From: Moniliella sp. 'wahieum'
Lineage: Eukaryota > Basidiomycota > Moniliellomycetes > Moniliellales > Moniliellaceae
NCBI GenBank assembly: GCA_003971905.1
Contig: RSEE01000151.1
Location: 1-64,000 of the forward strand
Direction of reading: 5' to 3'
DNA length: 64,000 nucleotides
Both the position numbers and the translations under genes were made by a program. Below the pieces are notes generated by a model that had not been told where the DNA came from, did no database searches, and saw only the letters and a list, made by a program, of their open reading frames with translations. How positions within the stretch are numbered: position 1 is the stretch's first letter; each line of letters starts with the position of its first letter. Positions 1-11,456 of this stretch are shown here, piece after piece.

Positions 1-532
1 GTTACGGATCGTGGCTGTTCGAGCGGGTCGGCGAGCGAGTGTTGCTGGCTTGGAGACGGATCTTGACCACTCCATCGGGTTCACCACAACACGGCCTCGG
101 TCGCACCGGCCATGAGACCAGCCAGGAACACATTCCGAGGCGGCGTCACGCCCGTCTGCTGTCTGCCAGCCAGGACTTGTCTCGGCAAACGAAAAGAAGC
201 GCACTGCCATCTTGGTACAATGCCCGTCACCCAGCGCCCAGCCCTTAGAACCCAGACGGTTTCCTTCTTGACAATGTGCACCCCGGTGGCAATGAACCCG
301 CGTGGCTTGCTGCCCTTACCACGCCGGCTCAGCTGCATGCGCACCTTGATCGTGTCCAGAGCTGGGGGCAAGGAGGAGGGGGGGGGGGGGCGTGTCAGTA
401 CGGGTAGGGGGCTACAAAAGAATGGGCGGGAGGGAGGAGACGTACGGTGGCATGTGATCGCCTCGGAGAAGCCGGCGATGCCGCCGGCAATGAGGTGGGT
501 GGAGGGGGCGACCTTCTTGGCGTCTTTGACAT
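1..532 (-). CDS. SFC1: Mitochondrial succinate/fumarate carrier, 3' end cut by window edge
   Basis: Mitochondrial inner-membrane carrier exchanging succinate for fumarate, linking the glyoxylate cycle to the TCA cycle. Readable segments in order: STHLIAGGIAGFSEAITCH, DTIKVRMQLSRRGKGSKPRG, FIATGVHIVKKET, TGIVP, then QTGV and NVFLAGLMAGATEAVL, with a second carrier signature (NPME then VKIRLQ) reconstructable across a break near position 70. These match repeats 1 and 2 of the Sfc1/Acr1 carriers; repeat 3 lies beyond the left edge. The ATG at 532-530 is chosen because MSK followed by DAKKVAPSTH fits the family N-terminus. One intron, 362-445 (GTACGT...CAG), restores H-P-L-D-T. Several single-base losses shift the frame, starting in codon 2-3. 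Upstream (about 856-874) lies the GC-rich element shared with other genes here. Confidence 0.88.
362..445 (-). other. Intron of SFC1
   Basis: 84-nt intron with GTACGT donor and CAG acceptor. Removing it joins CAC-C to CT-CTG and recreates the carrier signature Px[DE]xx[KR] (P-L-D-T-I-K). Confidence 0.85.
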
Positions 533-1508
533 GGCGGGCGGGCGGGCAGATGGCGGGGGGGGGGGGAGGGAGGGAGGGCGGAGAAGACGAGGCGGAAGGC
601 GTGCTATTATAGGCTGCGGGGGGCCGGTGGATCGGCGTGGAGGGCGAGGGCGCCCGGGCGGGGCGGCTGGCTGCCGCGCCGACGGCCCAGGCGGGCGGGC
701 TGGGCAGAGCGTGAGAGAGCCGCGGGAGACGGGCGGGGAGTGAGTCTGAGTGGCGCGGGCGCTGGCGCTGGGCCGGGCAGCGGCCGTCGGCCCAGCCGGG
801 GGCGAGTGTCCGCGCGCGGGGTGGGGTTGCCGGCGGGCCCCGTGCCCGGGACACACACTGGCGCCGTGCGGCGCCCGGGCGCACCAGCCGGAGAAGATGC
901 GGAGACGGCAGGCGGCCAGCTGCGCCCATCGGCGGTTCCGGCCAGCCGGGCTTGGGGAACCCGAAGCCGACGCCGCCACGACGCAGGCGAGGGAGCGTTG
1001 ATCGGAATGATCGGGATCGGCTGGCCAGCCAGTGCTTGCTGATCGAGATCGATGCGGACAGACGAATGATTAAGATTGTGGATTGATTATTCACCGCCGA
1101 CTCACCAGCGCAGACGCTCCTCTGTGCTCGCGCCGCGGTGGGTGTGGCTTGGCGACATGGCTCTGTTACGTCATGCGTGAGGGGCGTGGGTGTGCGGGTG
1201 GGCAGGGTGCCACGCACCACCAGAAACCCCCGCAACCGAAGAGGGCTCCTTCTAAGTGAGTACGAGTACGCTTACGCGTATTCCACACCGAGTATTCAGC
1301 AGCACGGTGGCCATCTGCGCGCTACAATCTAATGCCACACGTCAATTTGAGCTGCCCCATCATGCATCATGCATCACCCGTTACGGATGGCATTCATATT
1401 CAGTCTCCATCCTCGTCCGCGCGTCATCTCGGCTGATGAACGCCGCAGCCGACGCCTCCCCAGCGCACCCCGTGCGCGTTTTGGTCGTGCATCCTGCCTC
1501 GCCTCCCC
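533..1508. other. Intergenic region upstream of SFC1, downstream of PMT
   Basis: No convincing gene. It is GC-rich with G runs up to about 1 kb and holds the 856-874 motif. A short ACGTCATGCGTGA stretch near 1169 resembles a CRE/ATF half-site, but this is only a sequence resemblance. Confidence 0.5.
856..874 (+). promoter_or_regulatory. Shared GC-rich promoter element, copy 1 (SFC1)
   Basis: CACTGGCGCCGTGCGGCGC, about 325 nt upstream of the SFC1 start. The identical 19-mer sits upstream of ATP7 (50346-50364), and close variants lie at 45951, 46089, 56579 and 61676. A regulatory role is inferred from recurrence and position only. Confidence 0.4.
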
Positions 1509-4422
1509 TCACGCGTTCAACGCCGTCGTCCCCGTCGTGCCAGCCGCCGCAGCCGACTTGGCTACCCCCTTGGCCGTTGTCCCGCCCAGCACCATGTTCT
1601 GCAGCTGTTTCGCGTCGAGCCCATGTGCGTGGCGCTGGTCCGCCGCCTGCTCCTCCCATTCCGCCGCGGCAGCCTGCGCGCTGCCGCTGCCGCTGCCACC
1701 GGCATCGGGCAGCGCCGAGTCCTGCGCCTTGTGAGCCGGCTGCTGGAACGCATGGTTGCCCTGCCGGGCCCACGCGCCCGGCTGGTGGTGACCTTGGCAC
1801 CAGCGGGAGCGAGGGAAGAGGCGGCATATGTCGGTCCACCGACGGCTCGGCGGTGCGACGATCGGAGGCCAATGGCTGTACTCGCTGGTCGAGGCGGGGA
1901 AGTTGATGCAGTCCAAGTCCCAGGTCGAGCGCAGGCGGGCGGCATGCACTTGGATTCTGTCCACTCCCCCGCCGACACGAGCGGGCTGAGGCGCCAGTAG
2001 GCCAGCAGCGCCAGCACGGCCGGCCCGCGGTCAGTTGCACGCGCACCCGAGGCCGCAGCCGGACCGGAGCGTGTCCAGCACGGCGGCGAAGGTGAGGATG
2101 CCAAAGTAGAGTGCTGGCAGATAATGGTGGAGGAAAAGTTGACGGTGCATGGCAAAAAAGGGCAGGTAATGCAGGCCATAGCCAGCTACGAAAAAGGCCA
2201 GCAGACCATCGTAGTGCGCCCCAAGCGTATGGGCATGGTGCAGCTCCTTGTACCCGCGCTTGGCCCGCAGCACCAACAAGATTCGTACTGCCACATACAA
2301 CCCAACCGACGCCAGCGCCGAAAGCCAGACCAACGGATTGCCCAGCAGGTACACTTGCCGATGCTGCTGGGACCAATAGTTGACCCCGCGCCGGAGAAGG
2401 GGCCACTGGTGCGGGCGCGAGTCGTAGGCGTGCCGAGCGGTGAGGCCGGCATTGTCGTCCACATCACTTTTTGAAGCTCGACAAACTTGGCCAAAAGCCA
2501 GGCCGCGCGTATTGTGACTTTTTGCGCGTCAGCGTCCTGCTCGAGCATGGGATGCACGTTGGTCTCAATGTAAAACAGCGTATTGGGCCGTAGGCTCGCG
2601 GTTGCAGGTCACCTCTTGCTGGCCAAACCCCCAGTCGGGCAGATAGACAGCGTGACTAAACAGGTAGCATCCCAATGCGGCGTGACGCAGACGGAACACG
2701 GTGCGGAGGCGAGCAGCTCGTGCTGCGCCGCCCCGCGCCTCGATTCGGCCCGGTCAATCTCCACAATCCAATTGTCGTTGGCGTCGCCGGTAAAGCCGGG
2801 GAGCCATAGGCCGAGACCTCGTTTTGGTAGTCCGCCTCGGTGATGGGCGGACGAAGGTTATGCGAATGGAGACGCGTGTCGGACGTACGATGCACCAGAC
2901 GTACTTGCGCCTTGTCCTTGACCCACTCCAGCTGGCCAGGTGCTTGTCCACGTCGCGAGGCGAGCCAGGAGGAAGCGTGATGGGCACGCCGTTGGCGTCG
3001 ACCAGCGGGGCGCCCTCCTGCGACGGCACAGCAACAATCTCCCACACATTGTTGTCATCCTCGTGCGGGTAGAGGGACCTGCTGCTGCTTGGAGCCGGTT
3101 TGGTAGTTGAACGCGTGCGAGTGGAGGTACCCCCTCGCGTATGGATGTGGCGGATGGTTACCGCGCTGCCCAGCGCGACCTGGGCGTACGTGTCGTGCAT
3201 TTCTCGACCGTGCAGCGTGCGCTGGAACGCAGGGACATGAACCCGTCTCCTCCGCCCGAGTGGGTAAGGATGGCAAAGTGGATCCAGAACGTCGATGCAT
3301 ACACGGTCAGAGGCACAATGATCAGCGCACCAACGCGCGCAACAAAGTGCCGCCCAAGGTCCCAGAGGGAGGTGCGCTGGTCCGCCAGGCGCAACCAAAG
3401 TTGCACGATTGTCGCCACCCCGACTGTAGCCACAGTGAAGAGCCCGACCCACTTGACACTCAAGACGAGGCCAAGCGAAGCGCCGACGGCGAGCAGCCAC
3501 ACCCACCAAACGCGGCTAAAGGGACGACGGGCGTCCTCCTTGCCAAAGCAAATCCAGCACAGCGCCGTGGTCGCAGTAAACAGCACCAGCGGGGCATCGA
3601 GAAGAATATAGTGACTCTGCGTCGCCAACGCATTGTCAAGCAACACGAAACAGGCCGACCAATGCGGACCCGGTCCGCACCCCCCCACGCAGCGTGACAA
3701 ACGCCACGGGCACCAAGAGCGCGCCACACACGGCCGACACGCGCCGCATGCCCACGTACGGCACAGGCTGCCCAGGCAACTCACCCACAATGTACTCGTT
3801 GCCAATCCCGCCAAAGTTAAACTTACCGTCGTACCCCCCCACGTACGCCGCGAGCGTGATCAAGAGCTTGGCCAGGGCGGGTGCACGTCCATAAAAAATT
3901 CGCGCCGCAGGTACTTGCCGGCAAAATTGCCAAAATGGACCTCATCAAATCTGGGTGCAGCTGGTGGTCAGCCCCATGGGCATGGACATAGGCATGGGCA
4001 TGGGCATGGGAATGGGAATGGGAATGGGCATTGCGTTGGCAGATGGGACAGGGGGGGCGTACACGACGCTGCTGGGGCGGTCGAGGTGAGAGAAGCGGAG
4101 CCAGGCAGCGAGAAGGGTGAGGACAGCGACAAGACGCCATTCGACAGGCCAGCGCCGTTCCCAATGCGGCAGACCAGGGTACAGACGGGTAGGCTCGAGC
4201 CACTCCAGGCAGAGAAGTAGAGCCGGCAGTGTGGCTGGCAGGCGGATAGGCCACTGGCTTGGCCGATGCGGCTGGGGAAGGCGCGGGCAGACCGGCGTTG
4301 ATGACAGCGTCGCCATGGGACCGCGATGGAGGAGGGAGGCGCGGGGGCAGCGCAGAGACCCAGTTCCCCCGGCTGGGGAAGTGCGCCCGCGCACGCACCG
4401 CCTGGGCTGTCGGGAAGGACAT
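1509..4422 (-). CDS. PMT2: Dolichyl-phosphate-mannose protein mannosyltransferase (PMT family, probably PMT2 class)
   Basis: ER integral membrane enzyme that transfers mannose from dolichyl-phosphate mannose to Ser/Thr of secretory proteins. In order: a first membrane segment ([18 protein letters not shown]), the loop-1 catalytic motif [14 protein letters not shown] followed by MDVHPPLAKLLI, the family motif [15 protein letters not shown], several membrane helices with [18 protein letters not shown]-domain motifs (GGYLHSH..., [16 protein letters not shown]) and the C-terminal helix [20 protein letters not shown]. The protein ends in an Ala/Gln-rich tail after WTESKC. Intron 3951-4062 restores S-V-V-F-D-E. 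The start at 4422 (MSFPTAQAV...) is the most plausible ATG but weakly supported. Several single-base breaks occur. PMT4 is less likely because the MIR insert typical of PMT4 is absent; PMT1 versus PMT2 is not fully settled. Confidence 0.85.
3951..4062 (-). other. PMT intron containing a hexanucleotide microsatellite
   Basis: 112-nt intron, donor GTACGC, acceptor CACCCAG. Its middle (about 3974-4032) is a run of CCCATG/CCCATT hexamers, visible on the plus strand as GGCATG/GGAATG. Splicing gives V-F-D-E-V-H-F, the conserved loop-1 motif. Confidence 0.75.
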
Positions 4423-4786
4423 GACGAGCGGCCTGGCTGGTGAGCGAGGCGATGGCGAGCGTCCTCCCGCCTGGCCACACCGAGTACTGACGACGGGCAG
4501 CAGCAGCAGCAGCCAAGCGCTGGCCGGCTGGAGGGCAGTGTCGCGTCGGGCCTGGCACGTGGAGCGCCACACCGCTCGCCTTCAATCTTTCAGTCCCACG
4601 TCGTCCGCCGCTGCGATGTCCAATCATCACTGTGCAATGTTCAAATGTCCGCCTGAACGTTTGACACTCCCCGCTCACGTGATACATGAGTTCAGGCCGG
4701 AGGAGGCAGAGGCTGAGGCGCCAGGCTCGCTACGCAGCCTGCGGAAGCACAGCCGACTACGCACCGTCCTCGCCCCCTCGGTGTAC

Positions 4787-4875
4787 CCATCCATCCATCC
4801 ATCCATCCATCCATCCATCCATCCATCCATCCATCCATCCATCCATCCATCCATCCATCCATCCATCCATCCATT
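4787..4875 (+). repeat. (ATCC)n microsatellite
   Basis: About 21 perfect copies of a four-base unit just upstream of the small gene at 4914, within its probable 5' leader or promoter. It lies in the spacer between the divergent PMT gene (5' end near 4422) and this gene. Confidence 0.97.
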
Positions 4876-4913
4876 CCATCAACACGCCCTGCCTGCTACC
4901 CTTCCAGCGTAGC

Positions 4914-5390
4914 ATGCTCATCTCATCCAAAGCCAAGGATCCGCAAGCACCGCACCAGCCCTCCTCGGCCCAGCCTCCTTCCCCCCTCCCTGCTGCCCCC
5001 AGCAGCCCCTCCGCCATGCCAGGTGCTCCTCATCCCCCCGCAGCCGCCCCAGCGCAGCCGCACGATTGCGCACCACTCCACCCTACTGGGCAAGGTGCGT
5101 TCCACGCTGTCATACATATGCTCCTCTCTCTCCTGTTCTTCTTGCTGACCCCCCTCCCCCCGGCCTGTGGTCCAGTGTACATCTGCGTCGCCACCGTCGG
5201 CCCGCAGCCATCTTCGGTCGAGGGCGTGCAACTGGACAGCCAATTGCGCGCCACGGCAGCGCTCCAAGCACGACGGATGCTGTTGGAAGCATACCTGTAT
5301 GCGTTGCTGTTGTGGATCGTGATTGGCCTGGTCACGTCCGAAGTCGCCTTTGGTACCATGCGCCACCATCAGCTGCTGGCGTGGCGCTGA
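4914..5390 (+). CDS. Small predicted membrane protein of unknown function (131 aa)
   Basis: Two exons, 4914-5094 and 5176-5390, join in phase (CAA-G | TG-TAC) to an intact 131-residue frame, one of the few genes here without a break. The N-terminal half is Pro/Ala/Ser-rich and probably disordered ([19 protein letters not shown]). The C-terminal half is ordered: a charged segment [20 protein letters not shown] runs into one hydrophobic helix ([11 protein letters not shown]), then a short tail ending LLAWR. This fits a single-pass or tail-anchored membrane protein. I do not recognise the family. The (ATCC)n repeat directly precedes the start. Confidence 0.6.
   Translation: MLISSKAKDPQAPHQPSSAQPPSPLPAAPSSPSAMPGAPHPPAAAPAQPHDCAPLHPTGQGAFHAVIHMLLSLLFFLLTPLPPACGPVYICVATVGPQPSSVEGVQLDSQLRATAALQARRMLLEAYLYALLLWIVIGLVTSEVAFGTMRHHQLLAWR
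5095..5175 (+). other. Intron of the 4914-5390 gene
   Basis: 81 nt, donor GTGCGT, acceptor GTCCAG, phase 1. It removes a pyrimidine-rich stretch and keeps the frame open to the stop at 5388-5390. Confidence 0.6.
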
Positions 5391-5502
5391 GCGGTCAAGC
5401 TTCAAGGTTGAACTGGCGCCGCGGGCGCCGCTCATGCATCATGCACATGCGTGGCTGTTCGGGTTTGAAATGGGTTTCGCACCCTCTTTCCCAGCCAGTC
5501 AT

Positions 5503-5536
5503 CCTGAAGCTTGAAGCCTGAAGCCTGAAGCCTGAT
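5503..5536 (+). repeat. Short GAAGC(C/T)T iteration
   Basis: CCTGAAGCTTGAAG followed by three copies of CCTGAAG. The TGAAGCTTGAA core recurs near 31320, 32759, 42998 and 46212-46250. Confidence 0.8.
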
Positions 5537-5836
5537 GAGCCGCGCCAGTGTGCATCCTACGTTTCTTATCTGCGTCGGAACCGATGCAGTCCTTTGTGCA
5601 CGGTCTCCTCTGCTGCCCTCCACGTGCCGACGGGACAAGGGGGGCGCGTGGGGCAAGCTGTGAATCGTTGTCTGCTCCGCCCGCTCCTTCCGAAAATAGG
5701 GGAGGGGGCGCGATTGTTACGAGTTTGGTCTTGTTTTTTTTATATTGTGTTGGGCTATCGGTTATCGATCGTTGGCCCGGGTCGACCCAGGAAGCTACTG
5801 AATACTATGTGCATCGTCGTAAAAGTTTCGGTAGAT

Positions 5837-5854
5837 GGGGTGAGGCCTGAGGGG
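5837..5854 (+). repeat. GTGAGGCCTGAGGG motif, copy 1
   Basis: GGGGTGAGGCCTGAGGGG. A near-identical copy is at 13801-13818 (plus strand) and another at about 55769-55785 (minus strand). All are intergenic. Confidence 0.6.
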
Positions 5855-6063
5855 ATGATTGGGAGTGTGTGGTACAGGGAAGGCGCGTGGCGCGTGGCGG
5901 GTGGCACAGGGAGCGTGGGGGGTACTGAACGTCGTCCGTGAAGCCCAGGCAAACGGGTGCAAAGCAAGGTGGGAGAGGGGCAAGGTATGCATTGCGGGGC
6001 GTCCGAACAAGGATGTGTGTGGCTGGTAGGATGAGGATGAGGATCCGTACTGCGAGTCGGTGC

Positions 6064-6439
6064 TCAGTACTGCCTGTTGGGATCGTTGGCCAATTGTTCG
6101 GCCCTTGCTGCATTCTCACGCTCGCGCGCGCGGTCCGAGGCCTGGACCATAGGCGCCGACATGCGGAAGCGCTGGCGCATGTCCAGGATCCCTCGGCGGC
6201 AGGCGACGTAGGAGCGGTAGACGTTGAGGCATTCGGTCGACATTTCGTCTTTGTGATGCCGGAGGCAGTCACTGGGCTTGATGCCGTCGCGTTGGACACA
6301 GGGACTGGCCATCAAGCACTCGGCCAACTCCTCCCGCACGTCCTTGCACTGTCAGACGGGGGAAGGGGGCGTGTCAGCGCACCAGCGCACCAGCGGGGGG
6401 GAGAGGAAGCAGGGAACAGGCACGCACCACATTGACCAT
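6064..6439 (-). CDS. PET191: Cytochrome c oxidase assembly factor Pet191/Coa5 (twin CX9C)
   Basis: Small intermembrane-space protein needed for assembly of respiratory complex IV. Exons 6428-6439 (M-V-N-V) and 6064-6348 splice to 98 residues. Cysteines at about 5 and 15, and at 44 and 54, form the two CX9C pairs; additional cysteines are at 21 and 32. The conserved segments REELAECLMASPCV, PSDCL and SYVACRRGILDMRQRFRM match the family from yeast to human. The short C-terminal extension (about 25 residues, charged) is beyond the usual core. The frame is intact. The intron at 6349-6427 after codon 4 resembles the early introns common in this genome. Confidence 0.93.
6349..6427 (-). other. Intron of PET191
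   Basis: 79 nt, donor GTGCGT, acceptor CTGACAG, phase 0 after the fourth codon. Its removal brings the first conserved Cys (C-K-D-V-R-E-E-L) into frame with the ATG. Confidence 0.9.
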
Positions 6440-7478
6440 GGTGAGCTAGTAGCACAGTCCGACGCAGCGCAGCGCTCAGAAGAAGCCGTGGCGGTGCGGA
6501 CGACGTCGGCGCCCGGTCCAAACGGAAAGCCAGCTGCGCGGAGGGGGGTGAAATTGCAATTGGCCAATTCCGCCCGACGCCGGGAGTGGCGCAGCCGCAT
6601 CAGCCAGGGCCCCTCACGCTCACGCGTGCCTCACGCGCACGCCTCACCCATCGCCGCGGTTGTTGATCGTCGACGCCAACCCGTTGGTCGGGTCGGGCGT
6701 CGGGAGGCCACACAAAGGGGGAGGCCGCGCCTCGGACGTCCCTGGGCAGCAGGGCGAGCGCCACAACGGACACGTTGGCGGGCGACACAGTTGCGTGTGC
6801 TTTGTGTTGGCCTCGGCGCTTGGGACGAGGACACAATCCCAATTGGGTGGCGGTGGATTAGGATTAGATTGGAGGGAATGGATGACTAGATGACTGCCCA
6901 GTGGCTCGGATTCTTTTTGTGTGGCCCACCAGAGCCACCGCCAGCCGGCCAGTCTGTAGATAGGCTGCCATTCGACGGCCACCCGCGCCTTGCCTTCCAC
7001 CACCACCACCACCAGATTCTGCTGCTGCCATCGCTGGCACCCCGGTGGACTTGGTCTGACGCCAGCGCATGTGTCCTGCCATTGTACTCGCCCACTCGCC
7101 TCCGTCCCTCCTGCCGCCAGCTGCGACTGCTGTGCTTCCGCCTCGTCCGTGTCTGTCTGTGTATCTGTATCTGCGTCTGCATCAGCATCTGCATCTGCGT
7201 CTGCGTCTGAGTTGCCCCTCTTGCTCGGTGCCGGCGGTTCGTGCGAAACCCAAGCAAGCGGCCCGGATCGTCCAGCTGCCCCTTGCCACTCTTGCCACCG
7301 CCCATTGCTGGTGAGCTGTGCCGCCCGACTGTTCCTTGTTTCTTTTCTGAGAACAACGTCATCTGAAGCAACGTGTGTGTGGCTGTGGCTGTGTGGGTGT
7401 TTGTCTGTGAGCGTACGCGCTGGTAGTGTACTCTCTGCCATTCTGCCTATCATCCCCTCCACGCCCACCTCTGCCGCG
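6440..7478. other. Divergent promoter region of PET191 and STE23
   Basis: No gene supported. It contains a TCTGCG/TCTGTA/TCAGCA hexamer microsatellite (about 7149-7209) and a (CCA)n run near 6997-7014. Confidence 0.6.
7149..7209 (+). repeat. Degenerate (TCTGCN)n hexamer microsatellite
   Basis: Imperfect TCTGTA, TCTGCG and TCTGCA hexamers, about 270 nt upstream of the STE23 start. Confidence 0.85.
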
Positions 7479-10400
7479 ATGGCCTCAGGCTCCCAAGGCC
7501 TCTGCTTAGATCCCCCTCCTTTCCAGTCGCCCCTTCCTCCTCCCGACCCACTTGCACCCACTGCGCTCCATCCCGGATGGGTGCTCACCTCTGCCCCATC
7601 GCCCATCGCTGGAGGTCACCCCCTCCGGTACGCCGTCTTTGCCCGCCCCATGGAGCAGCCACCCCATGGTCGTGAATACCGCCGCATTCGTCTCGCTAAT
7701 GGGCTCGAGGCTCTCCTGATCCGACGTCCAGTCTGTCCATGCTGGCGCCGCCTTGAGTGTTGGCGTCGGAAGTCTGTGTGACCCAGACGAGCTTCCGGGC
7801 TTGGGTCATCTCTGTGAGCACCTCCTCTTCCTTGGTACCGAAAAGTACCCCAACCAGCACGAGTACACTGGCTTTCTTTCCAGCACGGCGGCGACTCGAA
7901 TGCCTTCACAAAGATGGATGAGACCGTATTCTATTTCGCCCTTGGTCGCGACCATCTCGAGGGTGCTCTGGACCGTTTTGCCCAATTCTTCATTGCCCCG
8001 CGTTTCGATAGCGATTGCACTGAACGAGAAGTTCGGGCTGTTGACAACGAATTTAAGAACAACGTTCGTGTATGTTTTGTCTCCTGTGCTTCCCTTGGCC
8101 TCGTCCTGATGTATTGTCTCGTCCGCTCACTATTCCTTGTCTTCCCAGCTGGATGCCCATCGTGAGTTCCATCTGATCCGCAGCCTCGCCAGCCCACATC
8201 ACCCGCTTCATCGCTTTCTTTCGGGGAACCTGGAATCGCTATGGACCACGCCACGCAAACAGGGCATCAATGTGCGCGACGAACTACTCCGCTTTCATGA
8301 GCGCTACTATAGCTCCAACCTAATGAAGCTCGCTGTCGTGGCGCCCGATCCTTTGGACACTATGACTGAGATGGTCGTCTCCCAATTCTCTGCTGTTCCC
8401 AACAAATTTGTTCCTCGTCCCAGTTTTGGCCCTGATCCGATTGATCCCAGTGGGCTTGGAACGGTGGTGAACTACCGGCCAATAGGAAAGCTGATCAATC
8501 TTCGTCTTATCATCTCCATATCCTATCTCAAGCCTCACTGGCGTAGCCAGCCTGGCCCGTTTCTCACTCACTTTTTCGGTCACGAAGGTCCCGGATCCAT
8601 CCTCGCCTACCTTCGCCGACAAGGTTGGAGCAACTTGTTAACCGCCGCTATTTTTGGCGGTGCTGTGGGCTTTGACTTTCTCCAAATCAGTATGCTCCTC
8701 ACTCCCCAAGGGTTGATCCATTGGGGCGAGGCAGTAGCCGCGGTATTTGATTATGCCGACTTGTTGCGCACATTTGTCGAGCACAACGGCGGTACGTTCC
8801 CCCAATGGGTGTTTGACGAACAAAACAACTGAGCGAACTCAGTTTCACTACCAGCACGCGCCTTGGCGCTGCCTTCACCGCCATGCAACGCGCCACTTCT
8901 TTGCATGACGATCTCTCCCCCGAATGGACCTTAGCCGACTTGAAGTACCGAGAGATGAACCCCCCCTGCTCTGTTCCTTGCTGGACCAAATCCGCCCCTG
9001 GCGAGCTCGCGCTTTTCTCGCCGTACCTGCGCCGCTCTCTGAACCGACCACGGGACCGAGCCCGTTGCCGCCACCGACCTCACGGGAGAAATGGTACGGC
9101 ACCGAGTATTCTGTTTCGCCCTTCCCTTCGTGGATTGCAGACGTACATCGTCCACGTACCCCCGACTTGCTTTGCCCGGACCCAATCGGTTTATCCCCCA
9201 CACCCTGCGCTCAGTTTCCCCCAAGACGCGTTTCTCTGACACGTCCTCCCCGCTCCTCTTGTCCCATTCTCCTCGTCTTCGGCTCTGGTACCAACCCGAC
9301 CTGCACACCACCGAGCCCAAGGCGAACCTGTGGCTGCGATTCAAGTATTCCCACCGACCATCACCCCGTACGAGAAGATGGTGGTGCGCATGTATTTGGG
9401 AACGATGCAAATGGCCCTGTCCGAGTCTGTGTACGACGCACAACTGGTTGGTCTTCGAATATTTCCTTTACCTGGCAACGGATGCGCGGAGATTGTTGTG
9501 ACGGGGTGTTACAGCGATACGTTGGGATCCACTCTCCGTAGCCTTCTCGAGCACATCAAGACGTTCACCCCCAACCAAGCGGCTTTGGAAAGTGTGATGC
9601 ACCAGCTTCGCACGGCATGGTCTGCCTTTGAGGCGAGAGAGCCGTACGTGCTCTTGGGTAACTATTTTACTTGGTTCTTCCATGACGATTCATGGCTTCC
9701 TCCTCAGCTTCTACAGTCATTGGAGCAGCTGGATGCGATGGATGTGGTGCGGTTTCGAGATGAGATGCTCCTGCGGACGTCGGTGGACCTCTACGTGTGA
9801 ATGGGAATTGCGATGAGGAGGTTGTGCTGGCGATGCAAGACATGGTGACTGAGATCTTGCCCCCGCGTAGCCAATCCTTGATGGACACCGATCCCTCACC
9901 TGGCCGTACAGCCTCCTGCTCGACCCGCACACCCCGACACCCTCCTCCGCTTCCTGGCGAGCGACCCGAATCATCCCAACTCGGCTATCCTCTGGTACGT
10001 CCAGATGGGCGATGCGCCCGGACCGACGTGGTCATGCACGCTGCGCTCGAGTTGCTAGTCACCATTGCTCAGCAACCGCTGTTTGATGAGCTGCGCACCA
10101 ACCACAACTGGGCTATCACCTTGCCGTGTCCTCCTGTGTGCACGCCAACAGTCTCGGCTTGGCCATCAAACTGCAATCGGAGTACACGGTGCGTGGGCTG
10201 CGCAAACGAATCGAGCACTTTCTGCGGGACCAGCTTGCCTCGCTCCTGGACACCATGTCGTCCGAATCCTTTGTCGCGCGCCCGCTCGGCTCTGGCCGAA
10301 CAAACGGTCGCAGCCGACACGCTGACTGCCGAACCCCAACTGCTCGCGGTGCGCGATACCATCTCGACCAACACATTTGATTTCCACCACGGCCGCCGCC

Positions 10401-10596
10401 TGGCCCAGGCCATCCAAGCCACCTCCTTGCCCGACCTGCAGCACCTGTTTGCCACCCACGTCCACCCGACAGCCCGCACCGATCCAAGTTGATCATCGAA
10501 TCGAATCGGCGCACGCTAAGCCCCTCCGCGGCCGGCCCCCGCGGGGCACCAGCAGCCCCGCTAGTCCAGCCACGTCTGGTGCGACACTGGGCGTAG
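7479..10596 (+). CDS. STE23: M16 zinc metalloprotease, insulysin/Ste23 type
   Basis: Insulin-degrading-enzyme-like metallopeptidase; the yeast homologue helps mature a-factor. The inverted zinc motif HxxEH appears as GHLCEHLLFLGTEKYP near residue 110; the distal zinc ligand region reads EREVRAVDNEFKNN. Further family blocks: GINVRDELLRFHERYYSSNLMKL, GHEGPGSILAYLRRQGW, then a central non-catalytic half (YQPDLHTTEPKANLW, MVVRMYLGTMQMALSE) and the C-terminal QPLFDELRT...GYHLA and YTVRGLRKRIEHFL blocks. Total about 1,015 residues, the normal IDE length. The ATG at 7479 begins M-A-S-G. Intron 8070-8148 joins NNVR to LDAHREF. At least five frame changes by single bases (for example near 7711, 7885 and 8831). 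The stop is read as TAG at 10594-10596. Confidence 0.9.
8070..8148 (+). other. Intron of STE23
   Basis: 79 nt, donor GTATGT, acceptor TTCCCAG. Splicing yields E-F-K-N-N-V-R-L-D-A-H-R-E-F, continuous with the M16 family block. Confidence 0.88.
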
Positions 10597-11395
10597 GCGC
10601 TGGCCAAGCCAGACCTACCGCGCCAGGGCACAGTGCTGCCCCCCTGCCGCCCCTTCCGCAGACCACGGTCCACTCGCTGGCTGAAGCACAGGCGCTGCGC
10701 AGCCGCCTCCGTCGATCCTCCCCTGCTCGCCGGTGCAGCCGTGGGCCCAGTACACCCCCTCTCCTGCATTGGTATAAGTTTAGCTTACCTGGCCCCCGTG
10801 CCGCTGGGTGGCCGCTCAGGACGGTGTAACTCCATTGTGCGCATCGGCCCATCGGCCTTCGGTTGCTTGTCCGGCGCTCCATCCCCATCCCCACCCCACT
10901 TTGCGCTTTGCGCTTTGCGCTTTACGCTTTTGGGCGTGACGCTTGTGCCCCGCGCTCGCTCGCTGAGGCCAGAGGATGCTTGGCTCGTACGGTGCTTCCT
11001 CAGGTGGCGCTGCTGGCACGCACGCACAGCACAGCACAGGAAAAACCACTGTACCACGCTGGTGCTGCATTTGCATTTGCATTTGCTTTGGCACGACCTT
11101 TTCGCAGTCGTGAGGCAATCCATGGATGCCTACCGTCATACCCATAATCACTACTACGTTGCCAGGTGTTTGGCTTTCACCTGGTCCCCCCCGCGCGTAT
11201 GGTTCATGACATGTTCGACAGACCTGGGCTGGCACCATAGCCTGTGAGCGGTGTTGATCCTGGGCGGTCGACGAAGAGTGGTTGCGGCTTTTGTTCGTAC
11301 CAGGACGGATCGACATGCGCTGGCTTGGGGAGGTTGCATCCCTTTCTGCATATGCAGATGTTACCGTGTCATCGCTTATAGCACGCGATGTTGCC

Positions 11396-11403
11396 TATAT
11401 AAG
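11396..11403 (+). promoter_or_regulatory. TATA box upstream of a possible small gene
   Basis: TATATAAG about 54 nt before the ATG at 11457, in a relatively AT-rich patch. The spacing fits a fungal core promoter. Confidence 0.4.
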
Positions 11404-11456
11404 AGTTCCGACGTCACTTAAAAGAGGAAAGGTTATACATCTCTTTCTACAGCAAC

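Larger units (their letters stand above)
5391..6063. other. Spacer between the small membrane gene and PET191
   Basis: No gene seen. It contains TCAAGCTTCAA at about 5395, a CTTGAAG/CCTGAAG iteration at 5503-5536 and GGGGTGAGGCCTGAGGGG at 5837-5854. All three motif types recur elsewhere in the window. Confidence 0.6.

Noticed and set aside
81-1235. 384-codon minus-strand open frame spanning the SFC1 region and upstream
   Set aside because: It joins the real carrier exon to promoter and intron sequence; only 1-532 matches the carrier family.
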